The notes beneath the pieces are model-generated. The model saw only the letters and a program-made list of their open reading frames with translations. It was not told where the DNA came from and made no database searches. The position numbers and the translations under genes are program-made. A stretch of DNA of 64,000 nucleotides from Limisoma sp963601185 (GTDB lineage Bacteria > Bacteroidota > Bacteroidia > Bacteroidales > Muribaculaceae): positions 1 to 64,000 of the forward strand of contig CAVCEE010000009.1 of assembly GCA_963601185.1 (NCBI GenBank), read 5' to 3'. Shown one piece after another: positions 1 through 8,026 of the stretch (the stretch's first letter is position 1; each line of letters starts with the position of its first letter).

Positions 1-59
1 GGATTAAAGACGTTTGTCCTACAACCTTGTTTATTTTGGCGCAGATTTGGCGCAGTCAT

Positions 60-105
60 AAAAAGAAAATCAGCGCAACTTGTTGGTTTTCAACTCGTTA
101 CGCTG
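60..105 (-). terminator. Rho-independent terminator of the tRNA-Ser pair
   Basis: Read on the minus strand, CAGCG (101-105) pairs with CGCTG (71-75), with further internal pairing between. The hairpin is followed by a T-rich tract (complement of 59-70). It lies just after the CCA end of the tRNA-Ser gene. Confidence 0.7.
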
Positions 106-109
106 ACTT

Positions 110-197
<88 letters not shown>

Positions 198-241
198 GAA
201 AATTCTCTCGACCGAAGCCAAAAGATTTTCTGTATATTCCG

Positions 242-330
242 CGGAGAGGACGAGATTCGAACTCGTGGTAGAGAATAACCCCTACGACAGTTTAGCAAAC
301 TGTTGGTTTCAGCCACTCACCCACCTCTCC
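242..330 (-). tRNA. tRNA-Ser (anticodon GCT)
   Basis: The reverse complement begins GGAGAGGTGGGTGAGTGG. The acceptor stem pairs 324-330 with 243-249, the anticodon loop TTGCTAA gives GCT (AGC/AGU codons), and a long variable arm precedes a canonical GAGTTCGAATCTC T arm. Unlike its neighbour, it has no encoded CCA: the next three bases read CGG. It lies 44 bases upstream of tRNA-Ser(TGA) and is probably co-transcribed with it. Confidence 0.96.
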
Positions 331-359
331 AGTGGTTTGTTGTTTTGCTTTTGCGAGTG

Positions 360-391
360 CAAAGTTATGTGTTTTATTTCATTCCACCAAA
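360..391 (-). promoter_or_regulatory. Bacteroidota promoter for the tRNA-Ser pair
   Basis: On the minus strand a TTTG (388-391) lies 20 bases from TAACTTTG (360-367), an exact match to the TAnnTTTG -7 box. Predicted transcription starts near 355, about 25 bases before the tRNA-Ser(GCT) 5' end. Confidence 0.75.
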
Positions 392-494
392 TTTTCCCGG
401 CGGTTTTTTCTGAAAATATTTTCACAGACGTAGCAATCATCTGTGTTTCAGCGGAGATTATAAAGCAAAAAAAATTGAAGCGAAACACTACTTA

Positions 495-524
495 TTGCCG
501 TACGGCAAAATTTATGTAAGTTTG
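495..524 (+). promoter_or_regulatory. Bacteroidota promoter for xseA
   Basis: TTG at 495-497 and TAAGTTTG at 517-524 are separated by 19 bases, matching the primary sigma factor consensus of this phylum. Predicted transcription starts near 529, which supports the ATG at 553. The stretch 392-494 between this and the divergent tRNA promoter shows nothing else. Confidence 0.7.
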
Positions 525-552
525 CAATGAAGAATTACGTTTTTTGAAGATT

Positions 553-1851
553 ATGGCGGAAAGTGCTATCAGTTTATTGGAATTCAACCGTCGCATCGGC
601 AGGTTGCTTCAGAATGCCACAGTGCAGCGTTGCTGGGTCGTGGCAGAAACCAGCGACGTGCGCCAAAGCGGCGGACACTGCTATATGGAACTCGTGCAGA
701 AAGACCCAGCATCCGGGCGCACGCTGGCAAAGACACGCGGCATAATCTGGGCCAACCGATTCCCTACGCTCCGCCATTCGTTTGAATCGGCAACCGGACA
801 GGCTTTCGGCAACGGACTGAACGTAATGGTGGAAGTAAGCGCAAATTTTCACGAGCAATACGGACTGTCGATAGTCATAACCGACATAAACCCCACCTAC
901 ACCCTCGGCGACATGGCACGCCAACGGCTTGAGATACTCAACCGGCTGAAGAACGAAGGCATAATCGACCTCAACAAGCAGTTGGAATGGTGCGACGTGC
1001 CGCAACGCATAGCCGTGATTTCCGCTGCCGGGGCTGCCGGATACGGCGACTTCATCAACCAACTGCACAACAACCAATGGGGATTGCAGTTCTACACTTG
1101 CCTCTTCCCTGCCGTGATGCAAGGACAAAGCACCGTGCCGTCAGTCATCACCGCATTGGAACGTATCAACGAGTACCAAGACTTGTTTGACGGAGTGGTC
1201 ATAATCCGCGGAGGCGGAGCGACGAGCGACCTCAACTCCTTCGACAACTACGACCTTGCCGCCAACATTGCCCAATTTCCGCTACCCGTAATCAGCGGTA
1301 TCGGGCACGACCGCGACAACACCGTGGTCGACTCCGTCGCCAACATCCGAGTCAAGACCCCTACCGCTGCTGCCGAATGGCTTATCAGCAAAGGAGTCGC
1401 CGCACTCGACTATGTAAATTCCCTCACGAGCCAAGTCGTCGACATTGCCACACGCCTTGTCTACGAGTCACAGAAACAAATGTCGTACTATTCAAGCAGC
1501 ATTCCGCTGATGGCAGAAAACATCATTGTGCGCAACCGCTCACGCCTCCAGCAACTCGCCGCCGCCATCCCGATGAACGCCGCACGCCGCATCGATGCCG
1601 CAAGCAAAGACCTCTCTTTCACTGGGCAACGCATCTCGCTTCTGTCACGTCAAAAGACGGAAACGGAACGCCAACGGCTTACAAGCCTCGAAAAACAAGT
1701 GGAACTGCTGTCGCCGGAGCGAGTGCTGCGACGCGGATACTCATTAACCATCAAGAACGGACACGCCGTGACGGCAGCCAACGAACTGCGCACAGGCGAC
1801 CATATCGTGACACGCTTTGCCAATGGGAGCGTGGAATCGACCGTAGACTGA
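553..1851 (+). CDS. xseA: Exodeoxyribonuclease VII large subunit
   Basis: Catalytic subunit of exonuclease VII, which degrades single-stranded DNA from both ends in repair and recombination. The 432-residue protein has an N-terminal OB-fold (about residues 5-110, with WVVAETSD) and the central XseA catalytic region, including the GGG-rich VIIRGGGATSDL and ISGIGHDRDN motifs. A coiled-coil-prone helical region and a C-terminal VLRRGYSL segment follow. The frame is also open from a TTG at 544, but the ATG at 553 fits the promoter and the usual N-terminus better. The small subunit xseB is not adjacent: the next gene is convergent after only 9 bases. Confidence 0.93.
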   Translation: MAESAISLLEFNRRIGRLLQNATVQRCWVVAETSDVRQSGGHCYMELVQKDPASGRTLAKTRGIIWANRFPTLRHSFESATGQAFGNGLNVMVEVSANFHEQYGLSIVITDINPTYTLGDMARQRLEILNRLKNEGIIDLNKQLEWCDVPQRIAVISAAGAAGYGDFINQLHNNQWGLQFYTCLFPAVMQGQSTVPSVITALERINEYQDLFDGVVIIRGGGATSDLNSFDNYDLAANIAQFPLPVISGIGHDRDNTVVDSVANIRVKTPTAAAEWLISKGVAALDYVNSLTSQVVDIATRLVYESQKQMSYYSSSIPLMAENIIVRNRSRLQQLAAAIPMNAARRIDAASKDLSFTGQRISLLSRQKTETERQRLTSLEKQVELLSPERVLRRGYSLTIKNGHAVTAANELRTGDHIVTRFANGSVESTVD

Positions 1852-1860
1852 CATTTCCGA

Positions 1861-3171
1861 CTAAAAGGCCTCCCCTATCGCAAACACAAAACCACACGTG
1901 TTGCGACCTATGCCGAAATCAATGCGGCCGTTGACATTGTGCTTCATTTCAATACGGAGTCCGATTCCACCGTTTGCCAACAAGTCGCGCGAGCGGAATC
2001 TGCCGATTGACGGAAACACATTACCTATGCCACCCCACAGAGCGACACCCACACGGGAAAATAAGTGCTGACGCAACTCCGCCTGCACCGAAGCAAAGTC
2101 ATTGTCGATATACCGTCCCGAATAATAGCCACGCATCCTTATGCCGCCCGACCCGAGAGCCTCACGCAAAGCCCACGGCGACTCCTTGCTGTTGACACTA
2201 GCATAGGCATCGACCGCAAGCAGACAGCCTTTCCACAACGGTTGGTAATAATTGTAGGTAATACTGCCGTTGAACAGCGACCTATTGTATGTGCCAAGAA
2301 ACTGCGGACGGCAACCAAACCGCAGCATCAGATTCATACCACGCCGCGGCTGAAGTATGAAGTCTCGAGTATCGAACTGCAAGACAGCACCCACTGTGGT
2401 GAAAAAATGTGTCCTGTCCTGCCCTTCAAGATAATCCGCATTGTCAAGTTTAATGATATGGCTATAGGTAAGGTCAAGCAACGCCCCGACATTAAAGTAA
2501 GACGACAGTCGATACACCAAATCCGACGTGTATTTCAGTTGACTCTTCGTCCATTTGGTCTGAGGATTTACGCCACAAGCATCCCGAGTGATACCCCAGA
2601 AATTCAAAGGCGAATACGTGTATTCCAACTTATACGAATACCTCAACCGACGACCCGGGAAATGGATGTTGCCGCTTGCCGTCAGCGATGCAAAACCATT
2701 CAACGTTACATTTCCGATAACCGTTATGTCCGACGGTTGCATTATCGAGTCGGTCCTGTCCAGCCGGTAAAGCCCCGTTGCGCCGCCGCCGATGCCGAAA
2801 CTACCCTCCCTTGTATAGGACGGCATCACAATGAAATTGACATCAAACTTCTTTTCAAAAGAGCGATCCTTGTTGCCGGTTGCCAACCGGTCGAGATAGC
2901 GCAAGAACTTGTTGTCGCGGTTGAACATTGCTGTAAACGGTCCGAATGGCTCGCTTTGGTTTTGCGCCACTACGACGGTATCCATCTGCGCCCGCAACAA
3001 CTCCGAGGGGACAAGGCTATTCATCTCCTCCTGTGTCAAAGGCACATAGCGATAATTCACGCTATCGTTCTGCTCAGCCGCACCGGCAGAGACACGACAC
3101 AGCGCAAAAACGACGACAATAGCAAGTGCCCGCAAAGCAACAGTTATATTCTGATTTATTAACCTTTTCAT
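1861..3171 (-). CDS. Outer-membrane Omp85/BamA-type surface barrel protein
   Basis: Exported outer-membrane beta-barrel protein of about 436 residues. The N-terminus (MKRLINQN, then a hydrophobic run ending CRVSAGAA) is a signal peptide. Most of the rest resembles the 'surface antigen' barrel domain of the Omp85 superfamily, with alternating aromatic strands, the ALGSGGIRMRGYYSGRY segment typical of the lid-loop region, and a terminal phenylalanine as expected for Bam-assembled barrels. I see no POTRA repeats, so it is a barrel-only relative rather than BamA. Alternative ATGs lie at 3180 and further upstream. The promoter at 3182-3211 would start transcription near 3177, so the ATG at 3171 is preferred. 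Function and substrate are unknown. Confidence 0.82.
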   Translation of the reverse strand: MKRLINQNITVALRALAIVVVFALCRVSAGAAEQNDSVNYRYVPLTQEEMNSLVPSELLRAQMDTVVVAQNQSEPFGPFTAMFNRDNKFLRYLDRLATGNKDRSFEKKFDVNFIVMPSYTREGSFGIGGGATGLYRLDRTDSIMQPSDITVIGNVTLNGFASLTASGNIHFPGRRLRYSYKLEYTYSPLNFWGITRDACGVNPQTKWTKSQLKYTSDLVYRLSSYFNVGALLDLTYSHIIKLDNADYLEGQDRTHFFTTVGAVLQFDTRDFILQPRRGMNLMLRFGCRPQFLGTYNRSLFNGSITYNYYQPLWKGCLLAVDAYASVNSKESPWALREALGSGGIRMRGYYSGRYIDNDFASVQAELRQHLFSRVGVALWGGIGNVFPSIGRFRSRDLLANGGIGLRIEMKHNVNGRIDFGIGRNTCGFVFAIGEAF

Positions 3172-3181
3172 TTTCCGCATA

Positions 3182-3211
3182 CAAAGGTAGTTCAGACAAA
3201 GCATTATTCAA
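3182..3211 (-). promoter_or_regulatory. Promoter of the Omp85-type barrel gene
   Basis: On the minus strand TTG (3209-3211) lies 19 bases from TACCTTTG (3182-3189), a full consensus match. The expected start near 3177 leaves a leader of only about six bases before the ATG at 3171. Confidence 0.72.
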
Positions 3212-3346
3212 AGTTCCCGAAACCGAATGCAAACCTAAAGGACAATTTTGGCGCAGCAAGCAACAATCTAACAATCAAGAGCGTTGCCGATTAAGCATTA
3301 TTAACCAAATTTCGAGCGTCAAGCAACTTGTTTTCACACTCCAGAG

Positions 3347-3377
3347 TTTAAGTTAATTTAAAAAAACTCTAAATTTG
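3347..3377 (+). promoter_or_regulatory. Probable promoter of the Crp/Fnr regulator
   Basis: TAAATTTG at 3370-3377 is an exact -7 box. The -33 region is only an approximate match (TTTA, 3347-3350, 19 bases upstream). Transcription would begin near 3382, which argues for the ATG at 3407 over an upstream in-frame TTG at 3380. Confidence 0.5.
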
Positions 3378-3406
3378 CATTGACAGAAACCAAAAAGATT
3401 GCTTTT

Positions 3407-4090
3407 ATGAACAGTATGTATGAAATTTTGATGGACCTACCGTTGTTTCAAGGAGTTAGCCATTCACGAATTTCAGAACTTATTGAAAAGATTAAATTCA
3501 ATTTCTTGAAATACCTCAACAATGAGAAATTCATTTCAGCCAACGACAGTTGCCAGCAGTTGAAGTTTCTCATTTCAGGCAAAGCGCGCATAGAAATCTA
3601 CAACCGCAACAACCGCATACGAGTTTCGGAGACAATAGCAGGTCCAAACGTAATCGGCGCCGAGTATCTCTTCGGCAAGACCACGGCATATCCGTACAAC
3701 GTGTATGCCGCTCCCGATGCCGGCATACTCCAGATTGAGAAAGCCGACTACCTGAAGATTATAAAATCCGACTCCGTGTTTCTTTTCAATATGCTCAACT
3801 ATCTGTCGCGCAACTCACAAACACCGATGGAAGCCGTCCTGTCGCTAACATCGGGCAGCATTGCCGAACGGCTGGCTTTTTGGATTACGTCGCTCACCTA
3901 CCGGGGCGCAACCGACATTACTATCCACAGCAAACACAAGGATATGTACACGATGCTAGGCATCCAGCGCAGTTCGTTTATGAACACACTCAGCGAACTC
4001 AAAGAGCAGCACTATCTTGATTTCGACAACGCCAACATCTACATCAACGACCGCGATCGGATGTTTGAACTGATGAACGCCACCAAATAA
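3407..4090 (+). CDS. Crp/Fnr family transcriptional regulator
   Basis: DNA-binding regulator of 227 residues. The N-terminal half is a cyclic-nucleotide-binding-type beta barrel (FLISGKARIEIYNR and PNVIGAEYLFG). A long dimer helix follows, then a C-terminal winged helix-turn-helix (about 175-215) with DMYTMLGIQRSSFMNTLSELK. The cysteine cluster of oxygen-sensing Fnr is absent and the cAMP-contacting residues are not convincingly kept, so the effector is unknown. It stands alone between its promoter and a terminator, consistent with a single-gene unit. Its targets cannot be inferred. Confidence 0.85.
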   Translation: MNSMYEILMDLPLFQGVSHSRISELIEKIKFNFLKYLNNEKFISANDSCQQLKFLISGKARIEIYNRNNRIRVSETIAGPNVIGAEYLFGKTTAYPYNVYAAPDAGILQIEKADYLKIIKSDSVFLFNMLNYLSRNSQTPMEAVLSLTSGSIAERLAFWITSLTYRGATDITIHSKHKDMYTMLGIQRSSFMNTLSELKEQHYLDFDNANIYINDRDRMFELMNATK

Positions 4091-4091
4091 T

Positions 4092-4130
4092 AAAGAGGCT
4101 TCCCTATGGGGATGCCTCTTTTGTATTTTT
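4092..4130. terminator. Terminator, usable in both directions
   Basis: AAAGAGGC (4092-4099) pairs with GCCTCTTT (4114-4121), with a partial CCC/GGG inner stem. A T-rich tract follows on the plus strand, and on the minus strand the hairpin is followed by TTATTATTT. It ends the Crp/Fnr gene. Confidence 0.75.
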
Positions 4131-4220
4131 CAGATATTACGTTGGTTAGAAAGACATAGTATTATTAATAAAACTTACACCTATTTTCTATTCCCTAAAA
4201 TAAAGTACTCTTTCTTGGCG

Positions 4221-4248
4221 CAAAGGTACGTCAACACACAGCGTCCAA
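4221..4248 (-). promoter_or_regulatory. Orphan minus-strand promoter-like sequence
   Basis: On the minus strand TTG (4246-4248) is followed after 17 bases by TACCTTTG (4221-4228). It points into 4092-4220, which has no open frame on the minus strand. The rest of the 266-base gap 4091-4356 holds only the terminator and the glycosyltransferase -7 box. See the small RNA finding. Confidence 0.4.
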
Positions 4249-4331
4249 TATAACAGAACTGTCACAATCGTGTAACATTTGCTCCGGCAACAAAGATTGC
4301 GGATGCAGGCAGGATAATCCAATTATTTTGT

Positions 4332-4339
4332 TACTTTTG
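4332..4339 (+). promoter_or_regulatory. -7 box before the glycosyltransferase gene
   Basis: TACTTTTG is an exact TAnnTTTG match 17 bases before the ATG at 4357. No good -33 element is seen at the normal distance. It probably drives the 4357-9310 gene run. Confidence 0.5.
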
Positions 4340-4356
4340 TAGATAAATTTTTTATT

Positions 4357-5325
4357 ATGGCATCTCCTATTTTAGGCATAGTTGTGCCTTGCTACAATGA
4401 GCAAGAAATGCTTGACGTCACCGTGCGCCAACTCACGGCTGTGATTGACGGCCTTGTCGGCAAAGGGAAAATCTCTCCCGACAGCCGCATCATCCTTATT
4501 GACGACGGAAGCAAGGACAACACTTGGAACATCATATCTCGCCACGCCACAGAGAACGAACAAATCTGCGGAGTGAAACTGGCTGGCAATGTAGGGCATC
4601 AGAACGCCTTGATTGCCGGGCTTTCAACCGCCGCCAAATTTTGCGACGCAACGATTTCGATTGACGCCGACCTGCAAGACGACGTGAACGTGATTGAAGC
4701 GATGGCTGACAAATATTCCGCCGGCGCAGACATTGTTTACGGTGTGCGCAACTCACGCAAGACCGACACATTCTTCAAGAAGAACTCCGCACTGATGTTC
4801 TACAAACTTATGAATTCGCTCGGCACGAAAACGGTCTACAACCACGCCGACTACCGCTTGATGAGCCGACGCGCAGTGGAGAAACTACTGGAATTCCCGG
4901 AGCGCAACCTGTTTATCCGTGGCATCGTGCCGCTGATCGGCTTCAAGACCGACACCGTGACCTACGACCGCAAGGCGCGTATGGCCGGCGAATCGAAATA
5001 TCCGCTAACGAAGATGCTCAGTTTTGCCGTCAACGGCATCACATCATTTTCCATCCGCCCCATCCGGCTCATCTTCACCGTCGGCATCATCATGCTGATT
5101 GCCACGGTTGCGGTTTCGCTCTACACCTTGCTCGCCTACTTCGGAGGCAGCACGATAAAGGGTTGGACATCACTGATGCTGTCGTTCTGGTTTATCGGGT
5201 CACTAGTGCTTATCTCATTAGGTATCATAGGCGAATACATCGGGAAGATTTACGTAGAAGTCAAAAAACGCCCGCGCTTCTTCATTGAAAAAAGCATTTT
5301 AAACAAGAAAGAAAACATTTGTTAG
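4357..5325 (+). CDS. Membrane-anchored family 2 glycosyltransferase (DPM1/GtrB-like)
   Basis: Predicted to transfer a sugar from a nucleotide donor to polyprenyl phosphate at the inner membrane. The 322-residue protein has an N-terminal GT-A domain (IVVPCYNEQ at residues 8-16, ILIDDGSKDNT, and the metal-binding SIDADLQDD). Two C-terminal hydrophobic segments (about 235-262 and 270-298, the second with GIIGEYIGKIY) are the usual pair in the polyisoprenyl-phosphate glycosyltransferase group. The donor sugar cannot be told. It is followed after one base by nadE, probably in one transcript. No export flippase or acceptor-modifying gene lies beside it. Confidence 0.87.
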   Translation: MASPILGIVVPCYNEQEMLDVTVRQLTAVIDGLVGKGKISPDSRIILIDDGSKDNTWNIISRHATENEQICGVKLAGNVGHQNALIAGLSTAAKFCDATISIDADLQDDVNVIEAMADKYSAGADIVYGVRNSRKTDTFFKKNSALMFYKLMNSLGTKTVYNHADYRLMSRRAVEKLLEFPERNLFIRGIVPLIGFKTDTVTYDRKARMAGESKYPLTKMLSFAVNGITSFSIRPIRLIFTVGIIMLIATVAVSLYTLLAYFGGSTIKGWTSLMLSFWFIGSLVLISLGIIGEYIGKIYVEVKKRPRFFIEKSILNKKENIC

Positions 5326-5326
5326 A

Positions 5327-7246
5327 ATGAAATACGGATATGTCAGAGTGGCAGCAGCCGTGCCTAAAGTAAAAGTTGCAGACTGCACCTACAACGTTGA
5401 ACAGATAGTCAAACTCGCGACACTTGCCGACGAGAAGCACGTCGAGATAATAATATTCCCCGAACTGAGCATCACAGGCTACACCTGCGGCGACCTATTC
5501 GGGCAGTCATTGCTACTCGACAATGCCGAGAAAGCACTGCAAAGCCTTCTTGCCGAAACCAAAGACCTTGCTTTGATTTCGATAGTAGGCATACCAGTCC
5601 GCCACAACGGCCAACTAATCAACGCCGCCGTAATCATCCAGTGCGGAAAGATTCTTGGTGTAGTGCCTAAGACATTCCTCCCCAACTATAAGGAATTCTA
5701 CGAGAAACGGTGGTTTGCCTCCTCGCTCCAAATTCCAGAGACAGAGGTCGAAATCTGCGGTCAGGCAGTACCTATGCGCGCCAACCTACTGTTCAACACA
5801 GGGCGTACGACCTTCGGCGTAGAGATTTGCGAAGACTTGTGGGCACCCGTACCGCCAAGTTCATTTTTGGCAATCGCCGGGGCTGAAATCGTGTTCAACA
5901 TGTCAGCCGACAATGCTGGTGTCGGCAAACATGCATATTTGCAGAGTCTTATCCAGCAACAAGCAGCACGGTGCATAGCCGGCTACGTATTTTCATCGTG
6001 TGGCTTCGGAGAATCGACCACTGACGTTGTTTTCGCCGGTGACGCATCAATCTGCGAAGCAGGCAACATCGTTGCCGAGAGCCAGAGGTTCTCGCTCGAT
6101 GAGCAACTCGTCATCGGAGAAATCGACGTAGAGGATTTGCGCAACGACCGCCGCCTCAACACCACGTTTTCTGAAAGCCGCGGTATGCATCGTCAACAGG
6201 TTCAAGTTGTCAGGGCTCAAGACATACCGGAAGCCAACTTCGAACTGACACGCAGAGTCAACCCACTACCATTTGTTCCCAACGGTCCAGAACTCGATGC
6301 CCGATGCGAAGAAATTTTCGCCATCCAGACCACAGGTCTGGCGCAACGCTTTGTCCACACCCACGCCAAGACAGCCGTCATAGGCATCTCCGGCGGCTTG
6401 GACTCCACGCTTGCGCTGTTGGTGGCAGTACGCACATTCGACAAAATCGGGAAAGACCGCAAATACATAATCGGAGTGACGATGCCCGGCTTCGGCACAA
6501 CCGACCGCACCTACACCAACGCCATCACGCTGATGAAGTCGTTGGGCATAAGCATCCGTGAAATCTCAATCAAAGATGCCTGCATCCAGCACTTTAAAGA
6601 CATTCAGCACGACGCCAGCATCCACGATGTGACATACGAGAACTCGCAGGCACGCGAACGCACCCAACTGCTTATGGACATTGCGAACCAAACCGGCGGT
6701 ATGGTCATCGGCACTGGTGACCTTTCGGAACTGGCATTAGGCTGGGCGACCTACAACGGCGACCACATGTCGATGTACGGAGTTAACACGAGTGTGCCGA
6801 AGACGCTGGTCAAGCACCTCGTTTCCTGGGTGGCAAACCGTCTTGACGATGCCACGTCAAAAGCCACACTGCTCGATATCATCGACACCCCTATCAGCCC
6901 CGAACTTATTCCTGCCGATGAAAACGGACAGATTAAGCAAAAGACCGAGGACCTTGTCGGTCCGTATGAACTCCACGACTTCTTCCTCTACCAGATGATT
7001 CGCCACGGATTCTCTCCGAAGAAGGTTTTCGCCCTCGCGAAAATCGCCTTCAACGGCAAATTTGACGACGAGACAATCAAGAAATGGCTTACCACATTCT
7101 GCCGCCGCTTCTTCAACCAGCAGTTCAAGCGGTCGTGTCTGCCCGACGGACCGAAAGTCGGTTTGTCTCTCTCTCCGCGCGGCGACTGGAGAATGCCAAG
7201 CGATGCCTCGTCGGCAATGTGGCTGGAAGAATGCAACAACCTTTAG
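5327..7246 (+). CDS. nadE: Glutamine-dependent NAD+ synthetase
   Basis: Makes NAD+ from deamido-NAD+, ATP and glutamine, the last step of NAD synthesis, in the cytoplasm. The 639-residue length fits the long two-domain form. The N-terminal nitrilase-type glutaminase carries the Glu-Lys-Cys triad in FPELSITGYTC, KTFLPNYKEFYEKRWF and GVEICEDLW. The C-terminal synthetase (from about residue 340) has the ATP-binding ISGGLDSTLAL P-loop and GTGDLSELALGW. It starts one base after the glycosyltransferase stop. Confidence 0.96.
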   Translation: MKYGYVRVAAAVPKVKVADCTYNVEQIVKLATLADEKHVEIIIFPELSITGYTCGDLFGQSLLLDNAEKALQSLLAETKDLALISIVGIPVRHNGQLINAAVIIQCGKILGVVPKTFLPNYKEFYEKRWFASSLQIPETEVEICGQAVPMRANLLFNTGRTTFGVEICEDLWAPVPPSSFLAIAGAEIVFNMSADNAGVGKHAYLQSLIQQQAARCIAGYVFSSCGFGESTTDVVFAGDASICEAGNIVAESQRFSLDEQLVIGEIDVEDLRNDRRLNTTFSESRGMHRQQVQVVRAQDIPEANFELTRRVNPLPFVPNGPELDARCEEIFAIQTTGLAQRFVHTHAKTAVIGISGGLDSTLALLVAVRTFDKIGKDRKYIIGVTMPGFGTTDRTYTNAITLMKSLGISIREISIKDACIQHFKDIQHDASIHDVTYENSQARERTQLLMDIANQTGGMVIGTGDLSELALGWATYNGDHMSMYGVNTSVPKTLVKHLVSWVANRLDDATSKATLLDIIDTPISPELIPADENGQIKQKTEDLVGPYELHDFFLYQMIRHGFSPKKVFALAKIAFNGKFDDETIKKWLTTFCRRFFNQQFKRSCLPDGPKVGLSLSPRGDWRMPSDASSAMWLEECNNL

Positions 7247-7257
7247 AACTTGAAATT

Positions 7258-8022
7258 ATGCAAAATAAACTATCATTCATAGGAATCATCCCTGCGCGCT
7301 ACGGATCATCGCGCTTCCCCGGAAAGCCGTTGGCTAAGATTGGCGAATACACAATGATTGAACGCGTTTGGCGACAGGCGTCGAAAGCACTCGACGAGGT
7401 TGTGGTAGCGACCGACGACCAAAGAATCTTTGACGAAGTGCAACGCTTTGGCGGCAAAGCCACAATGACTAGCGCTGATCACAAAAGTGGCACCGACCGA
7501 TGCCGCGAGGCGTATGCTAATAGTGGGTCGTCCGCCGATGTAATAATCAATATCCAAGGTGACGAACCATTCGTACACGAACAGCAAATCAACGAAATCA
7601 AACGTTGCTTTGACGACAACTCGACACAGATTGCCACATTGGCACGCCGATTTGACGCATCCAAGGGATTCGAGGCTCTAAAGGACTGGACAAAACCGAA
7701 GCTCGTGGTGGACAACAACAGCAATGCGCTCTACTTCTCCCGTTCCGTAATACCATATTTGCGCGGCATCGAACAAGAGGCGTGGCCAAAGGGATTTCCA
7801 TTCCTCATGCACGTCGGTATGTACGCCTACAAGGCATCAGTCCTCGACAAAATCACCCGACTTCCGCAATCACCGCTGGAAACGGCAGAGTCGCTTGAAC
7901 AACTCCGCTGGTTGCAAAACGGCTACAAAATTAAAGTGGGGCTAACTGAATACGAAACAATCGGCATCGACACGCCAGCCGACCTTGAACGCGCCAACAA
8001 GTTTCTGAAAAATTTTGAATAG
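7258..8022 (+). CDS. kdsB: 3-deoxy-manno-octulosonate cytidylyltransferase
   Basis: Activates Kdo with CTP to give CMP-Kdo for attachment to lipid A. The 254-residue protein opens with IGIIPARYGSSRFPGKPLA, the nucleotide-binding signature of the family, and keeps VVVATDD and NIQGDEPF further on, where acidic residues hold the metal. The frame is open upstream into nadE, but the ATG at 7258, 11 bases after the nadE stop, gives the normal N-terminus. It complements the lipid A operon at 39.9-43.2 kb. Confidence 0.95.
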   Translation: MQNKLSFIGIIPARYGSSRFPGKPLAKIGEYTMIERVWRQASKALDEVVVATDDQRIFDEVQRFGGKATMTSADHKSGTDRCREAYANSGSSADVIINIQGDEPFVHEQQINEIKRCFDDNSTQIATLARRFDASKGFEALKDWTKPKLVVDNNSNALYFSRSVIPYLRGIEQEAWPKGFPFLMHVGMYAYKASVLDKITRLPQSPLETAESLEQLRWLQNGYKIKVGLTEYETIGIDTPADLERANKFLKNFE

Positions 8023-8026
8023 AGAG

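Noticed and set aside
1..59. Short minus-strand frame from an ATG at 57-59 to the window edge (MTAPNLRQNKQG)
   Set aside because: It is 19 codons with no recognisable family, just after the tRNA terminator. It could begin an integrase or other gene, but cannot be supported from this fragment.
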